A stretch of DNA of 64,000 bases, from the NCBI RefSeq assembly GCF_030408555.1, contig NZ_CP047048.1, forward strand, positions 1,984,001 to 2,048,000. Direction: 5' to 3'. Both the position numbers and the translations under genes were made by a program. The notes beneath the pieces were generated by a model. The model was not told the origin of the DNA and searched no databases. It saw only the letters and a program-made list of their open reading frames with translations. How positions within the stretch are numbered: position 1 is the stretch's first letter; each line of letters opens with the position of its first letter. Below are positions 32,948-39,869 of the stretch, piece after piece. The stretch comes from Corynebacterium aurimucosum (GTDB lineage Bacteria; Actinomycetota; Actinomycetes; Mycobacteriales; Mycobacteriaceae).

Positions 32948-33223
32948 TCATCGTACACCAGGATGCGGTGCTACGGGCAGTGTCCGGCGGGCCTGTTTCA
33001 CGGCTCGGGCCTGGCGGGCCTCCTCTTGTGTTTTCTTGCGATGGCATGCCGCGCATAGTGTTTGGAGGTTGTCGAGGTCGTGCGTGCCGCCTCGCGCAAC
33101 GTTTAGGATGTGGTCTACTTCTAGGCGCTCGGTGCTGCCGCATTTGACGCATTTGTGTCCGTCTCGTTGTTTTGTGGCTTTGCGTAGTTTGTGGGGTGCG
33201 CCGCGTGATGGGTTTTCCCACAT
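32948..33223 (-). CDS. HNH endonuclease of the packaging module
   Basis: A 91-aa HNH nuclease: CVKCGSTERLEVDHILNVA, then GGTHDLDNLQTLCAACHRKK, with two CxxC pairs that hold structural zinc. ATG at 33223 lies after AGGAGGTGGCGAC. Small HNH proteins encoded next to terminase are, in HK97-like and related phages, needed for terminase-dependent cos cutting and packaging, so this is more likely a packaging factor than a selfish element. It is the first gene of the rightmost packaging block. Confidence 0.85.
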   Translation of the reverse strand: MWENPSRGAPHKLRKATKQRDGHKCVKCGSTERLEVDHILNVARGGTHDLDNLQTLCAACHRKKTQEEARQARAVKQARRTLPVAPHPGVR

Positions 33224-33463
33224 GTCGCCACCTCCTCTTTTTCTTGGTGTCTTACTCGGTCGTGAACCAGCGGCCTCGCCCTTTTTTGGGTGCGTGGGGT
33301 GGCGGTAAGACTTGGTGCCCTGGGAGTGGTGAACCCCAAAATTGGATGGATATGGAAAAGTGTTTCCCAGGGCGTAAAACGACGAAAACCCCAGCTGTTG
33401 CCGGGGCATAAGTTGTCGTCGCGTCGATTATACACCGGATGTGGGGAGTTGTCAGCGTAGAAG
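33224..33463. promoter_or_regulatory. Possible cos/packaging region
   Basis: A 240-bp gap just upstream of the HNH-terS-terL block, the usual place of cos in such phages. It contains GCCCTGGGA (33317-33325) and TCCCAGGGC (33365-33373), perfect 9-bp inverted arms 39 bp apart. I cannot identify a cohesive-end sequence, so the label is positional. Confidence 0.35.
33385..33406 (-). terminator. Terminator at the end of the leftward early operon
   Basis: On the minus strand CCCC (33406-33403) pairs with GGGG (33392-33389), followed by TTTT (33388-33385). Outer ACGAC/GTCGT arms enclose it. It follows the 105-aa gene and would separate early genes from the packaging/head genes. Confidence 0.55.
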
Positions 33464-33781
33464 CTAAATTCGGTCTTGGCGCATCGGGGCGCATCCTAGG
33501 AAGTTGGAGGATTCACTTGCTCTTACTACTTGGCCATCGACAATGTCTGCCGCATGGAATTCAATATCCCTCGTTCCTTCTTGATACGCGGTTCGGAGCA
33601 GCTTCCCGTCATCCCCCCAATATGTGATGGAAGTGCCTAGGAATTCTACTTTGAGTATCCCCGGCATCTCGCTGCGGAAAGTGGTTCCGTCTTTCTGGAG
33701 ATATTCGAGCCAGAATGCGCCTGGGAGCGGTATGAAATCGATGTCTTTGTAGAGGTCTGAGAATGTCTTCTTCTGTGTCAT
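33464..33781 (-). CDS. Hypothetical phage protein
   Basis: A 105-aa protein starting at ATG 33781, which overlaps the previous stop (ATGA). The longer open frame is a low-complexity shadow of the neighbour. The sequence is beta-rich (FIPLPGAFWLEYLQKDGTTF, ILKVEFLGTSITYWGDDG). Last gene of the leftward early operon. No family is recognised. Confidence 0.6.
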   Translation of the reverse strand: MTQKKTFSDLYKDIDFIPLPGAFWLEYLQKDGTTFRSEMPGILKVEFLGTSITYWGDDGKLLRTAYQEGTRDIEFHAADIVDGQVVRASESSNFLGCAPMRQDRI

Positions 33782-34365
33782 GACTGTCCTTTTCGTGCGT
33801 GGTTGAGGGCTTCGGTGAGTAGGTATCCTGCTCTCCCGTTGGGCATGGTGGTTTGGGTGATGTGTCCGTGGCGTGCCCAGCCGCGGATGGTGTCGGCGGT
33901 TGTGGGGATGCCGCGTGCTCTGAGTTGGCGGGCGGTGTGTTCTGCGCCGTGTCGTGGTTCGGGTTGTTTGGCGATGATTGCGGTTTGTGGTGGGTTGCAT
34001 CTCCTGTCGATGATGCGAACTTGGTTGGTGAGTTCGTCGTGGAGGTCTGTGGCCCATTCGAGTTCGCTGGCGGCTTGTGCGTGGAAGGCGAGTAGGGCGC
34101 AGAGTCGTGGGGCTGCTGCGTCGTTGTCGTGAATGCGTACGCCGATGTCGTGGAAGGCGTTGAACGCTACTTCACGCAACCGTTGTTCTTGGTCGATGTA
34201 GGTCGCAACGTACAACCAGTTACCCGGGGATTGTGGCCCTGGTGCTGGTTTCATCACCCGGACTTCTGGTGGTTTGGGGCGGGCATGTTTCAGCTCGTGC
34301 AACTGCTCATAGAGTCGGCCTAGGCGTCGTGCTGTGTCACGGAACTGTTGCTCATCAACACTCAT
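33778..34365 (-). CDS. Hypothetical protein with C-terminal winged-helix-like segment
   Basis: A 195-aa protein. The N-terminal 130 residues are helical with many Arg/His/Ala. The C-terminal 45 residues (HTARQLRARGIPTTADTIRG, then WARHGHITQTTMPNGRAGYL) read like a MerR/excisionase-type small winged helix, so it may bind DNA. Starts and stops overlap both neighbours by 4 nt (ATGA). Function unknown. Confidence 0.6.
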   Translation of the reverse strand: MSVDEQQFRDTARRLGRLYEQLHELKHARPKPPEVRVMKPAPGPQSPGNWLYVATYIDQEQRLREVAFNAFHDIGVRIHDNDAAAPRLCALLAFHAQAASELEWATDLHDELTNQVRIIDRRCNPPQTAIIAKQPEPRHGAEHTARQLRARGIPTTADTIRGWARHGHITQTTMPNGRAGYLLTEALNHARKGQS

Positions 34366-34715
34366 GATAGTTCTCCTTTCGCGTGCTTCGCGGCAGCGAT
34401 GAGAGCTAGGCCCCTTCGCTCAGCAACGTCCGCGTCCATGAGGTCACCCAATCCACGGTGGTCTGTCATCCAGACCTTTCCATGGGCCGTCGATATCCAA
34501 TGGCGTATAAATTCACCCGGCATGTGCCACGCCGGGGCTGGAACATCATCAGACGGATGATCCACTACCGGAGGCAGGGTGACCTCAACTGTGCGGGCCA
34601 TGGCGTCGGCGTACTCCATGGCCTTAGCCCAGGTGGGGAATGATTCATAGCGCTTCCACCCGTATTCGTACGCTTGCCATGTGCCGTACGCTTTGAAGAC
34701 TTTCCACCGTCTCAT
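34362..34715 (-). CDS. Hypothetical phage protein
   Basis: A 117-aa protein starting at ATG 34715 after GAGGAGGAGC. It begins RRWKVFKAYGTWQAYEYGWK, and contains FPTWAKAMEYADAMARTVEV, a pattern of small actinophage proteins with an N-terminal 'kV.ka.gtW.ay' repeat-like strand pair. The stop overlaps the next gene by 4 nt. No known function. Confidence 0.6.
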   Translation of the reverse strand: MRRWKVFKAYGTWQAYEYGWKRYESFPTWAKAMEYADAMARTVEVTLPPVVDHPSDDVPAPAWHMPGEFIRHWISTAHGKVWMTDHRGLGDLMDADVAERRGLALIAAAKHAKGELS

Positions 34716-35089
34716 GCTTGCTCCTCCTCTATGGTTTTCCATTCCCCTATCCAGCGGCGGATTTCTTGGTGTGGACCTATGCCTAGGTCTTCGCCCGTGG
34801 TGAGGGTGCTGCCTTCGGAGTCGGTGTAGTCGTCTTCCCACGCTCCTGCTGGTGGCTGTCCGTCCGGCGTCCAGGCGCGGGGTAGGTCGGGGCGTGGGGT
34901 GACTTCACTCGTTCCTGCCCATTCGCGCACGGGTCGCCCGTCAATAAAGCGAATGACCTCCACATTTGCGCCGCGAAATTGCACGCCGTCAGTGATTGAA
35001 ATGAGCACCTGGCCCCAAAATGTATGGTTGCCCCACATACCGACACATTCGGCGCGCTCTGTGGGTGTCATGTCTGCGAGAGTGCTCAT
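34712..35089 (-). CDS. Hypothetical protein, paralogue of the next gene upstream
   Basis: A 125-aa protein starting STLADMTPTERAECVGMWG. The gene at 35086-35508 starts TTLADLTPEERAKCKGMWV, and both share RDDLPRAWTPDGQP/RPDLPRAWTPDGQP and a C-terminal RW(I/V)G(E/S)W. They therefore arose by tandem duplication. The family is unknown to me; the shared ends may form a compact domain with a variable middle. Confidence 0.65.
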   Translation of the reverse strand: MSTLADMTPTERAECVGMWGNHTFWGQVLISITDGVQFRGANVEVIRFIDGRPVREWAGTSEVTPRPDLPRAWTPDGQPPAGAWEDDYTDSEGSTLTTGEDLGIGPHQEIRRWIGEWKTIEEEQA

Positions 35090-35508
35090 GCTTGCTCCCA
35101 GCTGCCTACCCAGCGGCGGGCTTTTCCCTCACCCTCACCAAACTTATCTAGCTTCACCTCAATACCATTAGGCGGAGCATCGTAGTAGCTCATGCCACCC
35201 TCTGACAGTCCCTCGATGCTTACCGCGTCTTTGAGAATCCAGGGGTCTGGATCATCGTAGGAAACAAACACATGACCGTCCTCCCACTCGCCGGGAACCG
35301 GTTGTCCGTCTGGTGTCCAGGCTCTGGGGAGGTCGTCGCGTGGGGTGATGTGGTGGAGCGGGACTGTGAATAGCCCGTATCCCGGCTCGAATAGGGCGTT
35401 ATCGTCCTCGTAGATTGCTTGGTGCTCCCCCAGCAGGGTTTGATAGCTCACCCACATCCCCTTGCACTTGGCGCGTTCTTCGGGTGTGAGGTCTGCGAGA
35501 GTGGTCAT
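35086..35508 (-). CDS. Hypothetical protein, tandem paralogue
   Basis: A 140-aa acidic protein of the same family as the 125-aa product downstream (shared N-terminus, central PRAWTPDGQP and RRWVGSWEQA end). The middle is quite different, with DDPDPWILKDAVSIEGLSEGG here. Start and stop overlap neighbours by 4 nt. Function unknown. Confidence 0.65.
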   Translation of the reverse strand: MTTLADLTPEERAKCKGMWVSYQTLLGEHQAIYEDDNALFEPGYGLFTVPLHHITPRDDLPRAWTPDGQPVPGEWEDGHVFVSYDDPDPWILKDAVSIEGLSEGGMSYYDAPPNGIEVKLDKFGEGEGKARRWVGSWEQA

Positions 35509-35699
35509 AGGTCTAGCTCCTTTTTGAGGCTGAGGTTTGTCATGATGGCCCCCACAAGGCCGGATGCCAGCATGATGGTGGAAAGTGCGATATGGCCTTG
35601 GGCTGCTTGATGGATGCCGTTGGCGGTGGGGAGCATCATGAGGGCAGCGAGAAAGTAGGTCTTGATGACGATGCGGAGGGCTTCCTTGGTCTCGCTCAC
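35505..35699 (-). CDS. Small membrane protein
   Basis: A 64-aa protein starting at GTG 35699, 4-5 nt after GGGAGGA, and overlapping the preceding stop (GTGA). Two hydrophobic helices (IVIKTYFLAALMMLPTA and IALSTIMLASGLVGAIMT) are joined by a short polar turn, with a basic end. Upstream continuation of the frame is a shadow. Unknown role. Confidence 0.6.
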   Translation of the reverse strand: MSETKEALRIVIKTYFLAALMMLPTANGIHQAAQGHIALSTIMLASGLVGAIMTNLSLKKELDL

Positions 35700-35926
35700 G
35701 CTTCCTCCCATGGGCCTACTAGGCGCTTGGCGCGGGTCACGTGGTCTCCGAGGTTTGGGCCTTTCTCGGTGGTTTCGTCCAGGGTGTAAAAGCGCGGCGG
35801 TTGATAGTCCGCCTCTTGGTAGTCCATTGCGGCGATGGTTTCCAGGGCTTGCTGTGCGATGTGTGGCGGGATGAGTGGTGGGCGTGTGCTGTGCCCTAGC
35901 CAGTAGCGGGCCGTCTCCGGTGTCAT
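35696..35926 (-). CDS. Hypothetical phage protein sharing the RxVGxWE terminus
   Basis: A 76-aa protein (TPETARYWLGHSTRPPLIPP...). Its C-terminal AKRLVGPWEEA matches the RRWVGSWEQA end of the neighbour at 35086-35508, which suggests a shared short module. The start overlaps the HNH gene stop by 4 nt. Confidence 0.55.
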   Translation of the reverse strand: MTPETARYWLGHSTRPPLIPPHIAQQALETIAAMDYQEADYQPPRFYTLDETTEKGPNLGDHVTRAKRLVGPWEEA

Positions 35927-36579
35927 GCTTCCTCCTTGTGGTTAGCGGCTGAGTATTGGGCTGCTGCGAGTAGATCTGCAAGATAGATCTTCGTTTTCGT
36001 GCCGTTAATGATGTCTTGGTACTTCAAGTCGGCCAGTTGCTTGAAAATAACCTTGTACTGTTTACGTCCTTGAATGGCCCCATGCGCACGCTGGCAGGCT
36101 AAGCAACGACGCTTGCCGTGCCTGTTTAATTGGCCAGGGTCTAGATTTCGTCCGCTAAGTGGGTGGCCCACAGGGCAACTTGTTTTCCTGGCTTCAACAT
36201 GGGTGCCGTGCTTGATTTCATCTGCAATATTTCCGGCGTATGTGCCCCACCGAAGATTTGATAAATGATTGTGAGACGGGTTGCCATCATTGTGGCAGCA
36301 AACCTCTCCTACTTTTTCATTCCTAACAAAAGCACGTAGAACTAACTGATGAACAAAAAAGCTCTTTTTATTTCCGTCTTTGGAAAGTGAAACCTTTTCG
36401 TAGCCGTCGCGGTTAGTGTAAGGAACTAGTGTTCTTCCAGGAATTGGGCGCGGGCCACGAACGGTATCAACAATTGCCGGTATTCGTTTGACTTTCCCGG
36501 TATCTGAAACTTCATACAGGCCCTCGTATCCGGGGATCGGTCGCCATTCTTCGGGTCGGGTATAGGTATGCTGGAGCAT
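35923..36579 (-). CDS. NUMOD4/HNH_3 homing endonuclease
   Basis: A 218-aa free-standing endonuclease. Residues ~8-55 are NUMOD4 (EEWRPIPGYEGLYEVSDTGK). The HNH_3 core follows: KSFFVHQLVLRAFV, CCHNDGNPSHNHLSNLRWGT and AGNIADEIKHGTH. A CPVGHPLSG...CLACQRAH zinc unit comes after it. The C-terminus (KYQDIINGTKTKIYLADLLA) may be DNA-binding. I chose ATG 36579 (LQHTYTRPEEW); a GTG 12 bases upstream is possible. It seems inserted in the small-gene operon directly behind a truncated-looking ORF. Its AT-richer sequence compared with neighbours supports later acquisition. Confidence 0.85.
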   Translation of the reverse strand: MLQHTYTRPEEWRPIPGYEGLYEVSDTGKVKRIPAIVDTVRGPRPIPGRTLVPYTNRDGYEKVSLSKDGNKKSFFVHQLVLRAFVRNEKVGEVCCHNDGNPSHNHLSNLRWGTYAGNIADEIKHGTHVEARKTSCPVGHPLSGRNLDPGQLNRHGKRRCLACQRAHGAIQGRKQYKVIFKQLADLKYQDIINGTKTKIYLADLLAAAQYSAANHKEEA

Positions 36580-36611
36580 AGCCCTTTTCACGCTCCTATC
36601 GTGATTTTGGG

Positions 36612-36740
36612 TTAGGCCCTCGCGTGGTGTTGGTAGCACCTGCGGGGGCCGCCCTCTTTGTAGTTGCCTCGCGCCCCCCACGGCCCTGGTGTGGCCGCAT
36701 CCAGTAGGCGTTTCAAGTTGGTGGTGGTGAGGTCAGTCAT
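36612..36740 (-). CDS. Small ORF with LLDAATPGPW motif, possibly truncated
   Basis: A 42-aa frame starting at ATG 36740 after GGAGAA, overlapping the upstream gene's end by 8 nt. Its start TDLTTTNLKRLLDAATPGPW has the LLDAATPGPW motif typical of longer actinophage proteins of unknown function. The frame stops 33 nt before the HNH gene start, so the original gene may have been cut by the HNH insertion. Confidence 0.5.
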   Translation of the reverse strand: MTDLTTTNLKRLLDAATPGPWGARGNYKEGGPRRCYQHHARA

Positions 36741-36960
36741 TGGTGTTCTCCGTTTCGTGTCGGCTGTTCATGGTTTGGCACTCTGCCCGTTTCGCATCGT
36801 CGATGGCCATGGCGGCTAGCGTGGCCGCAAGGCCCGCCCCTACTGCCCCTAGCGCTACGGTCATGCCGATCGCCCTCAATGGTGGTTCGTGGTCTATGAG
36901 GGCAAAGAAGAGCGCTATCCCGCCGAGAATCGAGGCTCCGATGATTGCGCCGGTAATCAT
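36733..36960 (-). CDS. Small membrane protein
   Basis: A 75-aa protein with two membrane helices (ITGAIIGASILGGIALFFAL, AIGMTVALGAVGAGLAATLA) and a polar C-terminus rich in Asn/Glu/His. The start overlaps the upstream stop by 4 nt. No family recognised. Confidence 0.6.
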   Translation of the reverse strand: MITGAIIGASILGGIALFFALIDHEPPLRAIGMTVALGAVGAGLAATLAAMAIDDAKRAECQTMNSRHETENTND

Positions 36961-37673
36961 TCCTGCACCTCTGTGAGTGTGTAGCGCTTACCGGTCAAGG
37001 TGAGGTATTCGGGTTGACCCCAAACGGTTTTGCTATCAGCGCGATTAAGCGCGAAGAACTTAATCGTGCCGTCCTTGTGCTGCCCTAGCATGAGCACTGT
37101 CTCGTACACGGGATGGGTTGCCTCCGCGAGATAGTGCAGGTCATCATCCCATTCCACATCGGCCATGGTGGGCTGTGGCCGTGGTGGGAGGGCTTTCTCG
37201 ATGATGCGGCGACGCTCAGGTACTAGGTCGGGGTTGCGGTCTTCCGAGAAGCCGAGAAGCATATCAAGCGTTTCGTACGCGTCGATGATTTCCTGGCGGG
37301 TTGGTTGGGGCATGGTGTGTGTGTCCTTTGCTTGGTCTGCTAGTTTGCGGGTTTCTGCTTCGACTTCTTCCCATGTCCAGGTATGGCCGGTGAAGTGGGA
37401 GGGGTACGCGTTTGGGGCGTCGGGGTGCTGTCCATCCCCAAGGTGGTTGGTGTCGAAGCCGATGACGCGGCCTTCGTGGTAGGTGATGCCGCCGTGTACT
37501 TCGATGTCGGGGTGCACCTCAAGCGTGTCAGGGAAATCAAGCCACGGGTGGTTTTCTGGCAGTTCGATGTATCCGTTGATGGTGAATGGCCCCAGCTGCG
37601 TCATACAGCTGATGCCCTGGTGGGTGAAATAGCGGGCGGTGTCGTTGGCGATGCAGGAGAATGGGTTGGTCAT
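36957..37673 (-). CDS. Hypothetical phage protein
   Basis: A 238-aa acidic protein with an N-terminal beta-rich part (GPFTINGYIELPENHPWLDF, HPDIEVHGGITYHEGRVIGF). The middle TRQEIIDAYETLDMLLGF helix and a final strand (YLTLTGKRYTLTEVQ) resemble variable phage accessory proteins. It overlaps both neighbours by 4 nt. An internal ATG 23 codons in could be the true start. Unknown function. Confidence 0.6.
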   Translation of the reverse strand: MTNPFSCIANDTARYFTHQGISCMTQLGPFTINGYIELPENHPWLDFPDTLEVHPDIEVHGGITYHEGRVIGFDTNHLGDGQHPDAPNAYPSHFTGHTWTWEEVEAETRKLADQAKDTHTMPQPTRQEIIDAYETLDMLLGFSEDRNPDLVPERRRIIEKALPPRPQPTMADVEWDDDLHYLAEATHPVYETVLMLGQHKDGTIKFFALNRADSKTVWGQPEYLTLTGKRYTLTEVQE

Positions 37674-38068
37674 TGGTTCTCCTTGATGTGGTTTAAGAGG
37701 CGGTTCCAGTCGGGGTCGTCGATTTCACTGAGGACGCTGCGGGGCGTGGCCTGGCGGTATTCGCACTCTTCACGTACGTCGCGGGCGATGACATACCGGG
37801 TGTTGTCGCTCAGCTCATCCCAGTGGCGGATTACCCAGTCGACGGTCTCCTTGACGACGTAGGTGGCGCGGCCCCTTGCGTAGCGCACCGCGCCGATGAC
37901 TAGGAACTCGTCACGCGGGGTGATGCGGGTGCCGTGGATACGCGGGTCATAATTGCTGCGCCGCCAGTTGTCGGGGTTCTCCGATGGCGGGGTGTAGCGC
38001 TCGTCATACAGGATTTCATCGTCTTTGCGGATGTCACGGCGCATCTCCCAGTAGTCGTCTTCGGTCAT
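37670..38068 (-). CDS. Hypothetical phage protein
   Basis: A 132-aa charged protein (TEDDYWEMRRDIRKDDEILY, IGAVRYARGRATYVVKETVD, VIRHWDELSDNTRYVIARDV). No domain is recognised. Start and stop overlap neighbours by 4 nt within the early operon. Confidence 0.6.
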   Translation of the reverse strand: MTEDDYWEMRRDIRKDDEILYDERYTPPSENPDNWRRSNYDPRIHGTRITPRDEFLVIGAVRYARGRATYVVKETVDWVIRHWDELSDNTRYVIARDVREECEYRQATPRSVLSEIDDPDWNRLLNHIKENQ

Positions 38069-38214
38069 TGCGCACCTCCTATGACCGTGGCAAGCATGAT
38101 GACGGATAGGGTCAATATGCCGATCAGTATGAACGCGACAATGGTGAGGGTCAGGAGGATGACGTCAAAAGGTTCCTCCTCCAGCCACTGTGAGAATTTT
38201 TCACGCAAAGTCAT
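38065..38214 (-). CDS. Very small membrane protein
   Basis: A 49-aa frame with ATGA overlaps on both sides, filling the gap between RusA and the 132-aa gene. It has an amphipathic start (TLREKFSQWLEEEP) followed by one long hydrophobic helix (FDVIL...IVAFILIGILTLSVIML). The exact fit in the chain of overlapping genes supports translation. Confidence 0.6.
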   Translation of the reverse strand: MTLREKFSQWLEEEPFDVILLTLTIVAFILIGILTLSVIMLATVIGGAQ

Positions 38215-38612
38215 TGCTGTTCCTTCCAAAAGATTGTGATGTCTGCGCCGGGTGGTGTGGCGGTGTTTGCGTAGTGCTTGGTGGCGCGGAGGCGGGTGAC
38301 GCGGCTGTCGTTGGTGATGACGCCGGCGGCTTCGAGAGCGTCAAGGACGGCGCGGGCTAGTTTGTCTACATCCGGTTTGACCGCAGGGACGTCATAGCGG
38401 GGTCGTTTCGGTCGGGGTAGGTAGAAGTCCATGAAGACGCTCACGGGGGCGTCTACGGGCGCGCTGGGCCTGTTTTTGGTGGCTTCCTGCTTGACGGCTC
38501 GCATCCATGCGGGAAGTTTCTTCGAAGACTCAATCATCCTGCCGTTGCCGACGTGACGTTTCGAGCCTTTCGGGGCGGGTTCGCCCTCAACGCGGAAAGT
38601 GATGATGTTCAA
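38211..38612 (-). CDS. RusA-like Holliday junction resolvase
   Basis: A 133-aa enzyme of the RusA family, which cuts four-way junctions during phage recombination/replication. Signature: EGEPAPKGSKRH near the start, and AVKPDVDKLARAVLDALEAA with following TNDSRVTRLRATK, holding the acidic metal-binding residues. I start at TTG 38612, 7 nt after AGGAGG; the frame further upstream overlaps the replication gene. Context with RecT/exonuclease/SSB supports the role. Confidence 0.85.
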   Translation of the reverse strand: MNIITFRVEGEPAPKGSKRHVGNGRMIESSKKLPAWMRAVKQEATKNRPSAPVDAPVSVFMDFYLPRPKRPRYDVPAVKPDVDKLARAVLDALEAAGVITNDSRVTRLRATKHYANTATPPGADITIFWKEQQ

Positions 38613-39547
38613 AATGGGGCCTCCTTTCGCTTGTGAGGCTTTGGAGTTGTGGTTTGGGGTGATTGCCCATCGGCGGTGTGTTCGTCGCTCTGTGGGGCTG
38701 CTGGGCCATGATTTGAGGGTGTTTCTGGGTTGTGGTCGCAGCGCCATGCCTCCCCCGCCTCGTAGCGCATCCCATTCCCGTCACACAGGCCGCAGGCATC
38801 AATCGCGGCGCGGCGGGCTTGCGCGGCGGCCTCAGCGCGGTTGGTGTCCTGCTCTTCGGCCCATGCGTCGTCGATGAGGGTGCGCAACAACCCGGGGCCT
38901 TTCGGTTCCTGGCGTTGGTTGAAGATGCGGGTGCCGGTGGTGATGGCGGTATCTGAGATTCCGGCTTGGCGAGCGCGGCGCGTAGCCGCCGCCAGCTCGT
39001 CGAGGGAGATTCCGCCAGCCATGTCCCCATCCCCTAGATCACCGTTACTTGGCTGGCTACCTGTACCACCAGAAAGGGACGGGTCGGGTCGGGTCGGGTC
39101 GGGGACGAGGGACAGGCCTGGGGAGTCCCCTGGGTTGTCCCCTGGGTTGTCCCCACCCCTGTCCCCTGGGGACATTTTGGCAAACCTGCTGGTTGTGGCG
39201 ATTTCGTCTGTTTGATTAGTTCTCTGTTTGCGCTTCTTTTGTCGTTCGATTTCGCGTTTTTCGTAGATCTGTTCACGCGAGGGTTGCATGTCAAACCAAT
39301 CATGAAATGCATAGCATTTAGCACCAGAATCGTCCTTGCCTTCAACCCACAACCCGTTCTTAATCAACGCTTTAATCTGTGCCGGGGTGCCTCCGAGGGC
39401 ACGGACACGCTTAGCTGAAATCACTCCATCGGTGAGGTGTTTCGCGCACCAGACACCACAGGTTAGCCAGAGGCCACGAGCCGCCATTGGAAGATTCTCC
39501 ACCTTCGGGTGGTCGTAGAAACCATCGTCCACTTTGAACCATGGCAT
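38609..39547 (-). CDS. Phage replication initiator/organiser-like protein
   Basis: A 312-aa protein. The N-terminal ~90 residues (PWFKVDDGFYDHPKVENLPM, ...HLTDGVISAKRVRALG) are the winged-helix domain common in phage replication initiators and in DnaD/O-like organisers. A low-complexity centre with repeated GDNPG/DPTRPDPS units follows, then a helical part (LDELAAATRRARQAGISDTA) and a CGLCDGNGMRY...CDHNP zinc pair. The DNA under the centre contains tandem repeats, so the origin may lie inside the gene, as in lambda O. Start ATG 39547 after AAGGAGACCAGCC. Confidence 0.7.
   Translation of the reverse strand: MPWFKVDDGFYDHPKVENLPMAARGLWLTCGVWCAKHLTDGVISAKRVRALGGTPAQIKALIKNGLWVEGKDDSGAKCYAFHDWFDMQPSREQIYEKREIERQKKRKQRTNQTDEIATTSRFAKMSPGDRGGDNPGDNPGDSPGLSLVPDPTRPDPSLSGGTGSQPSNGDLGDGDMAGGISLDELAAATRRARQAGISDTAITTGTRIFNQRQEPKGPGLLRTLIDDAWAEEQDTNRAEAAAQARRAAIDACGLCDGNGMRYEAGEAWRCDHNPETPSNHGPAAPQSDEHTADGQSPQTTTPKPHKRKEAPF
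39078..39173. repeat. Tandem repeats inside the replication gene, possible origin
   Basis: GGGTC occurs four times in tandem (39081-39100), flanked by GGGAC variants. The 12-mer CCCCTGGGTTGT occurs twice in tandem (39127-39150), and the palindrome GTCCCCTGGGGAC lies at 39161-39173. Iterons within the initiator gene are the usual sign of a lambdoid-type origin. Confidence 0.45.
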
Positions 39548-39559
39548 TGGCTGGTCTCC

Positions 39560-39739
39560 TTAGTTGTTGAGTTTGAGGGAGTCTTCCAGCACCCATAGGT
39601 AGGTTTGGGCGCGGTGTATGTGTTTGTGAATCTCCCGAATCTTGTGCAGGTCGTTAGCGCTTCTGGATAGTGCTGCTGCCTCTTCCAGCCGGTACGCGGC
39701 TTGAAGCATGAGGTTCGCGTTGAATTCGTCAATGTTCAT
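39560..39739 (-). CDS. Small helical phage protein
   Basis: A 59-aa frame (NIDEFNANLMLQAAYRLEEA...HKHIHRAQTYLWVLEDSLKL) that is almost all helix and may form a hairpin dimer. It overlaps the upstream gene by 11 nt and is followed 12 nt later by the replication gene. Function unknown. Confidence 0.6.
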   Translation of the reverse strand: MNIDEFNANLMLQAAYRLEEAAALSRSANDLHKIREIHKHIHRAQTYLWVLEDSLKLNN

Positions 39740-39869
39740 CGTCTTTTCCTCCTTTCTCTATGCTTTGGAATAACTTGATGAGTGCGTCGAGGAATGCGGG
39801 CTGCGCGCAGTACACGTCTTGGGATTCCAACCACGCCCGCATATCCTCACGCTGCTGATGGGTGGTCAT
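39729..39869 (-). CDS. Small phage protein
   Basis: A 46-aa frame starting at ATG 39869, which overlaps the methyltransferase stop (ATGA). The sequence TTHQQREDMRAWLESQDVYC has a HQQREDMRAWL helix followed by FLDALIKLFQSIEKG. Upstream parts of the frame are shadow. No family. Confidence 0.5.
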   Translation of the reverse strand: MTTHQQREDMRAWLESQDVYCAQPAFLDALIKLFQSIEKGGKDDEH

